The notes beneath the pieces are model-generated. The model was not told where the DNA came from, did no database searches, and worked only from the letters and a program-made list of their open reading frames with translations. From contig MEQX01000043.1 of the NCBI GenBank assembly GCA_001770415.1, positions 1-63,026 of the forward strand: a DNA stretch of 63,026 bases, written 5' to 3'. This stretch comes from Betaproteobacteria bacterium RIFCSPLOWO2_02_FULL_63_19 (GTDB lineage: Bacteria; Pseudomonadota; Gammaproteobacteria; Burkholderiales; SG8-39). This document shows positions 50,210 through 58,157 of this stretch, one piece after another. How positions within the stretch are numbered: position 1 is the stretch's first letter; every line of letters begins with the position of its first letter. Made by a program: the position numbers and the translations under genes.

Positions 50210-50803
50210 ATGAGGAGGATCATCGTCGGTATTACCGGCGCGACCGGCGCAATCTTCGGCATCCGCCTGCTACAGGCTTTGCGCGCCGCCGAAGTGGAAA
50301 CCCATTTGGTGTTGTCGAAATGGGGTCAGCAAACCATCGAACACGAAATGGGTATTTCCGCCGACCAGCTGCGCGATCTGGCCTCCGTCAGCCATGGATC
50401 CAGCAACATGGCAGCGACGGTCTCGTCCGGGTCGTTTTTTACCGACGGCATGGTGATAGCCCCGTGTTCGATGCGCACGCTGGGTGCGATCGCACACGGC
50501 TACGGCGAAAGCTTGGTGCACCGCGCGGCTGACGTGATTCTCAAGGAACGGCGCCGGCTCGTGCTGGTGCCGCGCGAAACCCCGCTGTCGGAAATCCATC
50601 TCGAAAACATGCTAAAACTCGCTCGCATGGGAGTGGTAATGCTCCCGCCCATGCCTGCGTTCTACAATCGGCCGCAAAGCATCGACGATATTGTCGACCA
50701 CATCGTAGCCCGGGTTCTGGATCAGTTCGGAATACCCGCCGATTTTGCAAAACGCTGGGACGGCCAGTTGGGTCGCCCGGACTCGGTTAAACGCGTCAAG
50801 TGA
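50210..50803 (+). CDS. ubiX: Flavin prenyltransferase UbiX
   Basis: A protein of 197 residues. The opening IIVGITGATGAIFGIRLLQA, the middle SMRTLGAIAHGYGESLVHRA and LVPRETPLSEIHLENMLKLA are the FMN and prenyl-phosphate binding signatures. UbiX attaches a dimethylallyl group to FMN to make prenyl-FMN, the cofactor of UbiD decarboxylases. The ubiD partner follows directly; its frame overlaps the ubiX stop. This copy probably serves the accessory decarboxylase and not ubiquinone synthesis. It is divergent from the HTH-citrate-synthase gene. Confidence 0.94.
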   Translation: MRRIIVGITGATGAIFGIRLLQALRAAEVETHLVLSKWGQQTIEHEMGISADQLRDLASVSHGSSNMAATVSSGSFFTDGMVIAPCSMRTLGAIAHGYGESLVHRAADVILKERRRLVLVPRETPLSEIHLENMLKLARMGVVMLPPMPAFYNRPQSIDDIVDHIVARVLDQFGIPADFAKRWDGQLGRPDSVKRVK

Positions 50804-50826
50804 CTGTCAAGCACGGAGAGCAGACC

Positions 50827-52398
50827 ATGAACAAGCCCGCCAAACCCACTGCAGTAAAGCCCGATATAACCAGCCTTCCGAAGACCGTGGACTGGCTTCG
50901 GGCGGAAGGCCTCCTTGTGGAGACCGACAAGGAAGTCAATCCCGATCTGGAGATTACCGGCCTGCAGAAGCATTTCGACGGCAGCCTGCCGATGCTTTTC
51001 AACAAGGTCAAAGGAAAGCCGCACGCGCGCGCTATCACGAACCTGTTCAGCGACATCCGCGTAGTCGAGAAGATGTTCGGCTGGAAGGATTCGCTCGATC
51101 GTGTGAAGAAAGTTGCCCGGGCCCTTGACCGTCCGCTCGCGCCGGTGACGATCTCGCAGGACGAGGCACCGGTTCAGGAGCTCGTCATCACTGACGATCT
51201 GGACGTGAACAAATGGATCACCGCCATCCGCCACACGCACCTTGAATCCGAGATCACGATCGGCTCGGGAATTTCCTGCGTTATCGGGCCATATTTCGAC
51301 GGCGGCAGCCACATCGGCTACAACCGCATGAATTTCCGCTGGGGCAATATCGGTACGTTCCAGATTTCTCCCGGATCGCACATGTGGCAGGTGCTCACGG
51401 CCCATTACAAGGACGAGAAACCCATTCCGCTCACCATGTGCTTCGGCGTGCCCCCGGCCTGCACCTATGTCGCCGGCGCTGGGTTCGACTACGCCATCCT
51501 GCCCAAGGGCTGCGACGAAGTCGGCATTGCAGGCGCGATCCAGGAAAGCCCGATCCGCCTCGTCAAGTGTCGGACCATCGACGCTTATACCTTGGCCGAC
51601 GCCGAATACGTGCTGGAAGGGTATCTGCATCCCAGAGACAAACGCTATGAAACCGCCGAAGCCGAAAAGCACGGCGTGCAAGGCCGATACCACTTCCACC
51701 CCGAATGGGCGGGTTATATGGGCAAGGCCTACAAGGCGCCGACGTTCCACGTTACCGCCATTACGATGCGCAAGAAGGAGAGCAAGCCCATCATCTTCCC
51801 GCTCGGCGTGCATACCTCCGACGACGCCAACATCGACACGTCGGTGCGCGAATCGGCAATTTTTGCGCTGTGCGAAAGGTTGCAGCCCGGCATCATCCAG
51901 AACGTCCACATCCCCTACTGCATGACCGACTGGGGCGGCTGCATCATCCAGGTCAAGAAGCGCAACCAGATCGAAGAAGGCTGGCAACGCAATTTCTTGT
52001 CGGCCATCCTTTCGTGTTCGCAAGGCATGAGGCTGGCGATCGCCGTTTCCGAGGACGTCGACATCTATTCGATGGACGACATCATGTGGTGTCTTACGAC
52101 GCGGGTGAATCCGCGGGCCGACATCCTCAACCCGATCCCCGGTGGCCGAGGCCAGACTTTCATGCCGGCCGAGCGCATGACTTCAGGGGATAAGCCCTGG
52201 ACGGCATCCAATACGCAGTTCGAGGGCGGTATGGGCATCGACGCGACCGTCCCCTTCGGTTACGAGAACGATTTCCACCGTCCCGTATACCCGGTGGATC
52301 GCGTCAAGCCCGAGGATTTCTTCAACGCGAAGGACATCGACCGCATGAAAGCGCGCATGGCGGGCTGGGTGCTATCGCTCGCGCGCACCGGTCGCTGA
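50827..52398 (+). CDS. UbiD-family prenyl-FMN-dependent decarboxylase
   Basis: A protein of 523 residues. UbiD landmarks include RVVEKMFGW, IGYNRMNFRWGNIGTFQISP (prenyl-FMN region), VPPACTYVAGAGFDYAIL, a central QESPIRLVKCRTIDA and the C-terminal AVSEDVDIYSMDDIMWCLTT. It has only moderate resemblance to the UbiD of ubiquinone synthesis. It looks like a catabolic member such as phthaloyl-CoA or phenolic-acid decarboxylases, which are about 60 kDa, as here. The neighbouring CoA-transferases suggest that its substrate is a CoA thioester. ATG 50827 has GGAGAG seven bases upstream; a GTG at 50800 overlaps ubiX. Family firm, substrate inferred. Confidence 0.9.
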   Translation: MNKPAKPTAVKPDITSLPKTVDWLRAEGLLVETDKEVNPDLEITGLQKHFDGSLPMLFNKVKGKPHARAITNLFSDIRVVEKMFGWKDSLDRVKKVARALDRPLAPVTISQDEAPVQELVITDDLDVNKWITAIRHTHLESEITIGSGISCVIGPYFDGGSHIGYNRMNFRWGNIGTFQISPGSHMWQVLTAHYKDEKPIPLTMCFGVPPACTYVAGAGFDYAILPKGCDEVGIAGAIQESPIRLVKCRTIDAYTLADAEYVLEGYLHPRDKRYETAEAEKHGVQGRYHFHPEWAGYMGKAYKAPTFHVTAITMRKKESKPIIFPLGVHTSDDANIDTSVRESAIFALCERLQPGIIQNVHIPYCMTDWGGCIIQVKKRNQIEEGWQRNFLSAILSCSQGMRLAIAVSEDVDIYSMDDIMWCLTTRVNPRADILNPIPGGRGQTFMPAERMTSGDKPWTASNTQFEGGMGIDATVPFGYENDFHRPVYPVDRVKPEDFFNAKDIDRMKARMAGWVLSLARTGR

Positions 52399-52412
52399 TC
52401 GATTCCGCTAAC

Positions 52413-52447
52413 CGGCGGACCGCGTCTTGCACGGTCCGCCGCTTTTC
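52413..52447 (+). terminator. Strong hairpin between ubiD and the first CoA-transferase gene
   Basis: CGGCGGACCG and CGGTCCGCCG form a perfect 10-pair stem with a 9-base loop, followed by CTTTTC. It lies between the ubiD stop and the ATG at 52457, so it could end most ubiX-ubiD transcripts, or act as a partial terminator or mRNA-processing stem that sets unequal expression. Confidence 0.6.
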
Positions 52448-52456
52448 AGCTGCGAT

Positions 52457-53602
52457 ATGGAACCAATGCTGCAGGGGTGTGTGGTCCTCGACTGCTCCCG
52501 GCGCCTGGGCTGGATTGCCGGCCGGTTGCTCGCGGACCTCGGCGCCGATGTGACCAAGCTTGAAGCGCCGGGGTCCGATGTGTCCTCCGCGGATTGGCGG
52601 GCGCTCAACATCAACAAGAAACTCATCAGGGCGGACCTTTCGGAACCAGTCGGAACGCGTATGCTGGATGATATTGCTTCGAGTGCCGACATACTGATCG
52701 CCACGCCGAGTGCTGGAACCAGCGATGTCCGACTGTTCGATTACGACCGGCTCCGAACGATCAATCCGCGGCTGATCGTGGTTGCGATCACGCCGTTCGG
52801 ACTCACCGGCCCGAAGGCCCAATGGCGGGCGTCCGACATCGAAATCATGGCCGCGGGCGGCGCAATGGCCCTCGCCGGTGAACCCGAGGGCACGCCGCTA
52901 CGCGTTAGTGCGCCACAGTCCTACGCATGGGCGGGCAGCCAGGGGGCGGTCGGCGCGTTGACGGCGCTCGCTGCCCGGTGGCGCACCGGGCGCGGCCAAC
53001 TGGTCGATGTTTCCGCCCAGGCGGCGGTCATTACGGCGCTCTCGCATGCGCCGACCTTCGTCGATATCCTGGGGATCACTCCCACGCGAGCGGGTGCTTA
53101 TATGACCGGTCGCTCGGTTACCGGCGCCAAGTACCGGGTCTTCTGGCCCTGCCGCGACGGCTTCATCAATTTCATCCTGTACGGCGGTGCGGCCGGCCGG
53201 CGCACCAATGAGCAATTGGTTGCCTGGATGCGCGAGAAGGGGCTCGAGCTCGGCCCGCTTGGCGCAATGGACTGGGCACGGTTCAGTCCTACGCGGGCGA
53301 CTCAGGCCGAGGTCGACGCAATGGAAATTCCGATAGGCCGGTTCATCGGGTCACTCACCAAGCGAGAATTTCTCGAAGGTGCACATAAGCGCGAAATGCT
53401 TGGCTACCCGGTTTCCAATACCGCCGATATTTCTACCGATCCTCAACTCGAGGCGCGTGGATTCTGGCAGGACCTGCCGGGGCCGGATGGCCGCGCGGAA
53501 AGGCATTGCGGCTGCTTTGTGATCGTAGACGGCGAGCGGCCGCCGCTGGTGCGTCCCTCGGAGCAGGCCGAGGGCGTTACGCGACATGTGAGCGAAGCAT
53601 GA
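52457..53602 (+). CDS. Class III CoA-transferase subunit lacking the catalytic Asp
   Basis: A protein of 381 residues in the CaiB/Frc (class III) family (VVLDCSRRLGWIAGRLLADL, GADVTKLE, ITPFGLTGPKAQW, GRGQLVDVSAQAAV). Where active members have Asp (Asp169 of formyl-CoA transferase), this one has Tyr156 (SYAWAGS). Subunits like this occur in two-subunit enzymes such as benzylsuccinate and phthalate CoA-transferases, where the partner carries the Asp. The next gene overlaps it (ATGA) and is Asp-bearing, so the pair probably forms a heteromeric enzyme. I start at ATG 52457; a TTG at 52427 would lie inside the hairpin. Confidence 0.85.
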   Translation: MEPMLQGCVVLDCSRRLGWIAGRLLADLGADVTKLEAPGSDVSSADWRALNINKKLIRADLSEPVGTRMLDDIASSADILIATPSAGTSDVRLFDYDRLRTINPRLIVVAITPFGLTGPKAQWRASDIEIMAAGGAMALAGEPEGTPLRVSAPQSYAWAGSQGAVGALTALAARWRTGRGQLVDVSAQAAVITALSHAPTFVDILGITPTRAGAYMTGRSVTGAKYRVFWPCRDGFINFILYGGAAGRRTNEQLVAWMREKGLELGPLGAMDWARFSPTRATQAEVDAMEIPIGRFIGSLTKREFLEGAHKREMLGYPVSNTADISTDPQLEARGFWQDLPGPDGRAERHCGCFVIVDGERPPLVRPSEQAEGVTRHVSEA

Positions 53603-54819
53603 ACGCCGGCTTTTTGGCGCTGGACGGACTGAAGATCGTCGAGTTCGGCGGCTATGCGGCCGGACCGCACGTGGGCAAGATGCTTGCCAATTTTGGCGCG
53701 ACCGTCGTTCACGTGGAATCGATGAGCCGGCCGGACGGTTTTCGGATGCAATATCCGCCCTACAAGGACGACACCCCGGGCATCAATTCCGGCGGATGTT
53801 TCACGTACTTCAACGACTCGAAGTATGGCGTCACGATAGACGTGAAGAATCCCGAAGGCCGCAAGCTCGCCAGGCAACTTACCGACTGGTGCGACATCGT
53901 CATCGAGAACATGCGTCCCGGAGTCATCGACCGGATTGGACTGGGCTTCGAGGAACTGCGCAAGAGCAATTCCGACCTGATCATGCTGTCCACCTGCAAC
54001 ATGGGTCAGACCGGTCCGCGCGCAGACACACCGGGCTTCGGTTCACAGCTCTCGGCACTGGCAGGGTTCTGCGGGCTGACGGGCGCCAAGGACGGTCCGC
54101 CGATGCTGCTCTATGGCCCGTACATTGACTACGTCGCATCCACGCTCGGTGCGGCGGCGGTACTCGCGGCGCTGGAACGCCGGGAACGCACCGGAAAGGG
54201 TGCCTACCTCGATGTTTCTCAGTACGAGTGCGGCCTGTTGTTTCTTGCCGGACCGCTGCTGGAATACCACACCAGCGGCAAGATCGCGGACCGAGTCGAG
54301 AACGACGATCCGGATGCCGCGCCGCACGGTGCCTACGCTTGCCAAGGCGAGGGCTGGATAGCGTTGTCCTGCTGGTCGGAGGACGAATTTGCCCGGCTGT
54401 GCGGCGCGATCGGCAGGGCCGAGCTGGCGCGCGATCCGGCGCTGGCGACACTTGCAGGACGCAAGAGCGCCTCGGTGCGCATCAACGATGCACTAAGTGC
54501 CTGGGCGCGGGCCCGAGAGGCACACCAGGCCGCGCGGATGCTCCAGGCTGCGGGCGTGCCCTGCCACGCGGTGAATTCGATTGCGGACCTGTTTAGCGAT
54601 CCTCAGCTCGTGGCGCGGCGGCAGTGGTCGAGGCGGCGCCATCCCGTTATCGGTGACCAGGCCTACTGCTCTCCGGCATTCGAGCTCTCGGAAACCCCGG
54701 GGGACGTCACAGCGTCCGGACCGGTCCTGGGCGCCGACAACGAGCGCGTATTCCGGGATTTCCTCCGCATGAGCAAGGACGAATTCGACGCGGCGCGCGC
54801 CAAGGGCGCCATGGATTGA
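53599..54819 (+). CDS. Class III CoA-transferase, catalytic subunit
   Basis: A protein of 406 residues in the CaiB/Frc family (LDGLKIVEFGGYAAGPHVGK, LANFGATVVHVES, GVTIDVKNPEGRKLARQL, VIENMRPGVIDRIGLGFEEL). Asp177 in PYIDYVAS aligns by eye with the catalytic Asp that forms the enzyme-acyl anhydride. It overlaps the preceding Tyr156 subunit by 4 bases, which favours a 1:1 complex. It would move CoA from succinyl-CoA or another donor onto a carboxylic acid, perhaps the ubiD substrate. Confidence 0.88.
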   Translation: MNAGFLALDGLKIVEFGGYAAGPHVGKMLANFGATVVHVESMSRPDGFRMQYPPYKDDTPGINSGGCFTYFNDSKYGVTIDVKNPEGRKLARQLTDWCDIVIENMRPGVIDRIGLGFEELRKSNSDLIMLSTCNMGQTGPRADTPGFGSQLSALAGFCGLTGAKDGPPMLLYGPYIDYVASTLGAAAVLAALERRERTGKGAYLDVSQYECGLLFLAGPLLEYHTSGKIADRVENDDPDAAPHGAYACQGEGWIALSCWSEDEFARLCGAIGRAELARDPALATLAGRKSASVRINDALSAWARAREAHQAARMLQAAGVPCHAVNSIADLFSDPQLVARRQWSRRRHPVIGDQAYCSPAFELSETPGDVTASGPVLGADNERVFRDFLRMSKDEFDAARAKGAMD

Positions 54820-54834
54820 AGAGATAGTCTGCCG

Positions 54835-55317
54835 ATGGACCGGGACGCGCTGCGCGCAGAAATCGAGGCGTTCTTGGCCGCGCACCATACCGTGTCCCTC
54901 GCGACAGTGGACGATCAGGGTGCGCCGCACGCGGCGAACCTTCTTTACGCCTGTGATGGCTTGGCGATCTACTGGATGTCCGACACGGAATCCCGCCATT
55001 CGTGCCACATCGAGAAGCGGCCGATTGTGACAGCCACGGTCGCGCCCGATTATGAGGACTTCCGATCGATTCGGGGCCTGCAGATCTTTGGTACAGCGAG
55101 ACGTCTTTCCGGCGCACAATCATTGGGGACGGCGCGACGGATGATTTCCCGGTATGGTTTTCTCGCCGAACTCGCGAGCGGTCCGGCTGCGTTGCGCGCG
55201 GCGTTCGAAAAAGCGGGGTTCTATTGCCTGATACCGTCCCGCATAACCTATATAGACAACACCAGGGGCTTCGGCCACAAGGAAACCCTGGAGTTGCCTA
55301 CCGAGTACGGCGGCTAG
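54835..55317 (+). CDS. Pyridoxamine-5'-phosphate-oxidase-like FMN-binding protein
   Basis: A protein of 160 residues with the split-barrel flavin fold (FLAAHHTVSLATVDDQGAPH, DTESRHSCHIEKRP, ATVAPDYEDFRSIRGLQI). Such proteins bind FMN or heme and act as small oxidoreductases, or only as flavin carriers. It lies 15 bases after the catalytic CoA-transferase subunit and is probably in the same operon. A role in flavin supply to the UbiX/UbiD pair is conceivable but unproven. Confidence 0.78.
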   Translation: MDRDALRAEIEAFLAAHHTVSLATVDDQGAPHAANLLYACDGLAIYWMSDTESRHSCHIEKRPIVTATVAPDYEDFRSIRGLQIFGTARRLSGAQSLGTARRMISRYGFLAELASGPAALRAAFEKAGFYCLIPSRITYIDNTRGFGHKETLELPTEYGG

Positions 55318-55378
55318 CCAGGACCCCGGCGTCGCACGATGTCTGTCGACGCTATCGGACCGAAGTGATGAGGTACCT

Positions 55379-56575
55379 ATGAATGACACCGAACAGTCCC
55401 GTGCGCTGGGGCGAATCACGGTTCTCGATCTGACGCGCGTGCGCGCAGGCCCGACCTGCGTGCGCCAACTCGGCGACTGGGGCGCGAACGTGATCAAGAT
55501 CGAGGCGCGCGTCACTGACTCGAAGGACGCTGCGCAGGCCGATTTTTCCGGGCGCCACGAAGCCGATTTCCAGAATCTGCATCGCAACAAACGCAGCATC
55601 ACACTCGACCTGAAGCATTCGGACGGCGTGGCGATACTCAAGCGTATGGCGCAACACGCGGACGTTCTGGTCGAAAACTTCCGCCCTGACGTGAAGCATC
55701 GGCTTGGCATCGACTACGAAACGCTCGCAAAGGTCAATCCACGCATCATCTACGCAAGCATTTCCGGATTTGGCGAGGACGGACCCTACAAAGACCGGCC
55801 CGGCGTGGACCAGATTGCTCAGGGCATGTCAGGGTTGATGTCGGTGACGGGCGAACCCGGGCGCGGTCCCATGCGTGTCGGCACGGCGCTTGCCGACCTG
55901 TCTGCCGGCCTGTTTGCGGCACTCGGTATCCTCGTCGCGTTGTACGAGCGCGAGAGTTCCGGCAAGGGGCAATGGGTGCAGTCCTCGCTGCTGCATTCAC
56001 AGATCTTCATGTTGGATTTCCAGGCTGCTCGCTACACCATGAGCGGCGAAGTCGCCAAGCAAGCGGGCAACGGACATCCGACCGGAGTACCCACAGGCAC
56101 CTATCAGGCGAGCGACGGTTACGTCAACATTGCGCCGACGCCGCCGATGTGGCGTCGCTTCTGCAACGCGATCGACCGGGACGACCTTGCCGACCATGCC
56201 GAATACGCGACTGCGCAACTGCGCCGATCGCGCCGCAAGGAACTCGACGAACTGATCGGTAACATCACGCGGAAGATGGATTGTGCCACCCTGATCGAGC
56301 GCATGAACGCGGCAGGCATTCCGTGCGGCCCGGTCTATTCCATCGACCAGACGTTCTCGGACCCAGGAGTCAGGCATCTGGGCGTGACGCAAAGCGTCGC
56401 GTCGAAGGCGCTCGGGACCATTTCCCTGTTGAGCCAGCCCGTGAAGCTGAGTCGCACGCCGGCGGAAATCACCAGCGCGGCGCCGGAGGTCGGCGAGCAC
56501 ACGGACGAGATTCTGGCCGAGTTCGGTTACGCCGCCGAGCAGGTTGCGAAATTCCGCGCATCGGGCGCGGTATGA
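55379..56575 (+). CDS. Class III CoA-transferase (single-subunit type)
   Basis: A protein of 398 residues, closest in appearance to formyl-CoA-transferase-like members (VLDLTRVRAGPTCVRQLGDW, LHRNKRSITLDLKHSDG, VLVENFRPDVKHRLGIDYET). Asp173 in ALADLSAG is the expected catalytic Asp. The C-terminal GVRHLGVTQSV, EHTDEILAEFGY and nearby stretches are standard. It is 61 bases after the flavin-protein gene. With its own Asp it could work as a homodimer on a second acid of the same pathway. Confidence 0.88.
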   Translation: MNDTEQSRALGRITVLDLTRVRAGPTCVRQLGDWGANVIKIEARVTDSKDAAQADFSGRHEADFQNLHRNKRSITLDLKHSDGVAILKRMAQHADVLVENFRPDVKHRLGIDYETLAKVNPRIIYASISGFGEDGPYKDRPGVDQIAQGMSGLMSVTGEPGRGPMRVGTALADLSAGLFAALGILVALYERESSGKGQWVQSSLLHSQIFMLDFQAARYTMSGEVAKQAGNGHPTGVPTGTYQASDGYVNIAPTPPMWRRFCNAIDRDDLADHAEYATAQLRRSRRKELDELIGNITRKMDCATLIERMNAAGIPCGPVYSIDQTFSDPGVRHLGVTQSVASKALGTISLLSQPVKLSRTPAEITSAAPEVGEHTDEILAEFGYAAEQVAKFRASGAV

Positions 56576-56673
56576 GGACCTGCTGAATGCGTGACCGATT
56601 TCGTTGATCGCGCGGCCGAGATCGCCTCATCGGTCCGATGATTTTCGTTGCCTGCCAGTATCTGGAATCGCTT

Positions 56674-56687
56674 TCGATCGGCATCGA
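56674..56687. promoter_or_regulatory. Inverted repeat upstream of the second HTH-citrate-synthase gene
   Basis: TCGAT-N4-ATCGA lies 44 bases before ATG 56732. The same half-sites occur before ubiX (N6) and the iron-sulfur gene (N5), but here no GATTGA follows. TCGAT is a common word in GC-rich DNA, so this site is weak on its own. Confidence 0.3.
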
Positions 56688-56731
56688 TCATGAAATGGGG
56701 TATCGGCGCCGGATTGGCAGGTGCTAACAGA

Positions 56732-58006
56732 ATGATAGAGATGCCATTGGCTCCCGAGCGTCAACGCGATTCAGAGTACGTGAGCGGCGCCGAAGCGGCG
56801 CAGCTGCTGGGCGTAAAACCGCAGACGCTTTATACGTACGTGAGCCGGGGTGTAATCCAAAGTTTTCCTGCATCCACGGGTCAGCGCCGCCTTTACTTTC
56901 GCTCCGATATCGAAAGGCTGCGTTCGCGTCCGCGCGCGCGGCGCGCAATGGGCGCGCTCGCGGCGTCGGCGATGTACGCGGGCGAGCCGATCATCGCTAC
57001 TTCGATCACCGAGATCACGTCGCAGGGCCCGCGTTACAGGGGGCGACTGGCGACCGAGTTAGTGGTTGCGGGCTTGCCCTACGAGAACGTCGCCGAGTTT
57101 CTGTGGACGGGGGAGTTGCTCGATGAGCCGATCCGATGGACCTTCGAGCCATTGCCCTTGGAAACACAGCGGATCATCAAAGCGCTCGAACATTCGCGCG
57201 CCGATGCCCCTATCGCTCACGTATTCGCGACGATCGCACTGTCGATAAGTATGGCCCGCGGCACTCGTGCGGCGCGCTTGCGTACGAGCAGCACCATCAC
57301 CGCGGCTCGGCAGGTATTGCAGACATTTGCGGGGTGTTTTGGCTTCTTATCGGCGCGCCATGCCTACCTGCCGTACCCTAAAGCCACGTCGATCGCCGCG
57401 GCGGTGCTGCGCGCCTCGGGACTGGCCTGCACGGATGACCGAACGCGCATGGTCAACGGGCTAATGGTGTTGCTCGCAGATCATGAACTGTCACCCGCGA
57501 CGTTTGCCGCCCGGATCGCGGCATCGAGCGGCGCCGATCTTCACGCGTGCCTGGTATCAGCGATCGAAACAAGTTCGGGCAGGCGGATCGCAGAAATCTA
57601 CGACCGCACCGAGGAATTCCTGAGAGGCGCCAAATCGAAAGCTGAATTGATGCAACGCGCACGAGACTACCAATCAAGCGGCGGCACGCCGCCCGGATTT
57701 CACCAGCCGATCTATCCGCACGGTGATCCGCGCGCGCCATATGTACTTGATCTGGTTCGCCGAGCGGGGCGCTCGTCGCGGCACCTGAACATGGTATTCG
57801 CGTTTCTCGACGAGGCCGACAGCAGGCTCGAGTTGAAACCGCGAATGGAATTTGGCGTTGTCGCGATCGCCGAAGCGCTCGGCTTTCCGAGGCGCGCGGC
57901 AGCCGGACTATACATTCTGGCACGCGTCGCCGGCTGGGTGGCCCACGTCATGGAACAGAGGCTATCGGCCTCGCTGCTGCGGCCCAGAGCGAAGTTTGTC
58001 GGCTGA
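56732..58006 (+). CDS. HTH-citrate-synthase fusion protein, copy 2 (probable regulator)
   Basis: A protein of 424 residues, paralogous along its whole length to the product of 48795-50075. The helix-turn-helix keeps the core KPQTLYTYVSRG, and the wing reads QRRLYFRSDIERLRSR. In the citrate-synthase part, His251 (LLADHELSPATF) is kept. The second catalytic His position is Gln325 (GFHQ, with His324 one residue off) and the Asp position is Glu373. HGGAN is lost (RRIAEIY). The identical residue numbering with copy 1 suggests duplication and constraint. The proposed role is a DNA-binding acyl-CoA or oxo-acid sensor (inference). Alternative start: ATG 56741. It lies 156 bases after the third CoA-transferase gene on the same strand. 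Confidence 0.82.
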   Translation: MIEMPLAPERQRDSEYVSGAEAAQLLGVKPQTLYTYVSRGVIQSFPASTGQRRLYFRSDIERLRSRPRARRAMGALAASAMYAGEPIIATSITEITSQGPRYRGRLATELVVAGLPYENVAEFLWTGELLDEPIRWTFEPLPLETQRIIKALEHSRADAPIAHVFATIALSISMARGTRAARLRTSSTITAARQVLQTFAGCFGFLSARHAYLPYPKATSIAAAVLRASGLACTDDRTRMVNGLMVLLADHELSPATFAARIAASSGADLHACLVSAIETSSGRRIAEIYDRTEEFLRGAKSKAELMQRARDYQSSGGTPPGFHQPIYPHGDPRAPYVLDLVRRAGRSSRHLNMVFAFLDEADSRLELKPRMEFGVVAIAEALGFPRRAAAGLYILARVAGWVAHVMEQRLSASLLRPRAKFVG

Positions 58007-58157
58007 TCCGCGCGTCGCGGCGTGGAAAACAATTACCGGGGCACTCGTGATATGGAAATTTTTCTGACGGGATGACCATAGGTGATCACTCTCCGTCCAA
58101 GAATTGCTGGTGCTAGTATTGAGTCGACGGTCGGAAAAAACGAAACAAGGAGGGGCC

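Noticed and set aside
53704-53720. CACGTG-containing sequence resembling parS inside a CoA-transferase gene
   Set aside because: It matches the 16-base ParB site at only about 12 positions, lacks symmetric flanks and is coding sequence far from parAB.
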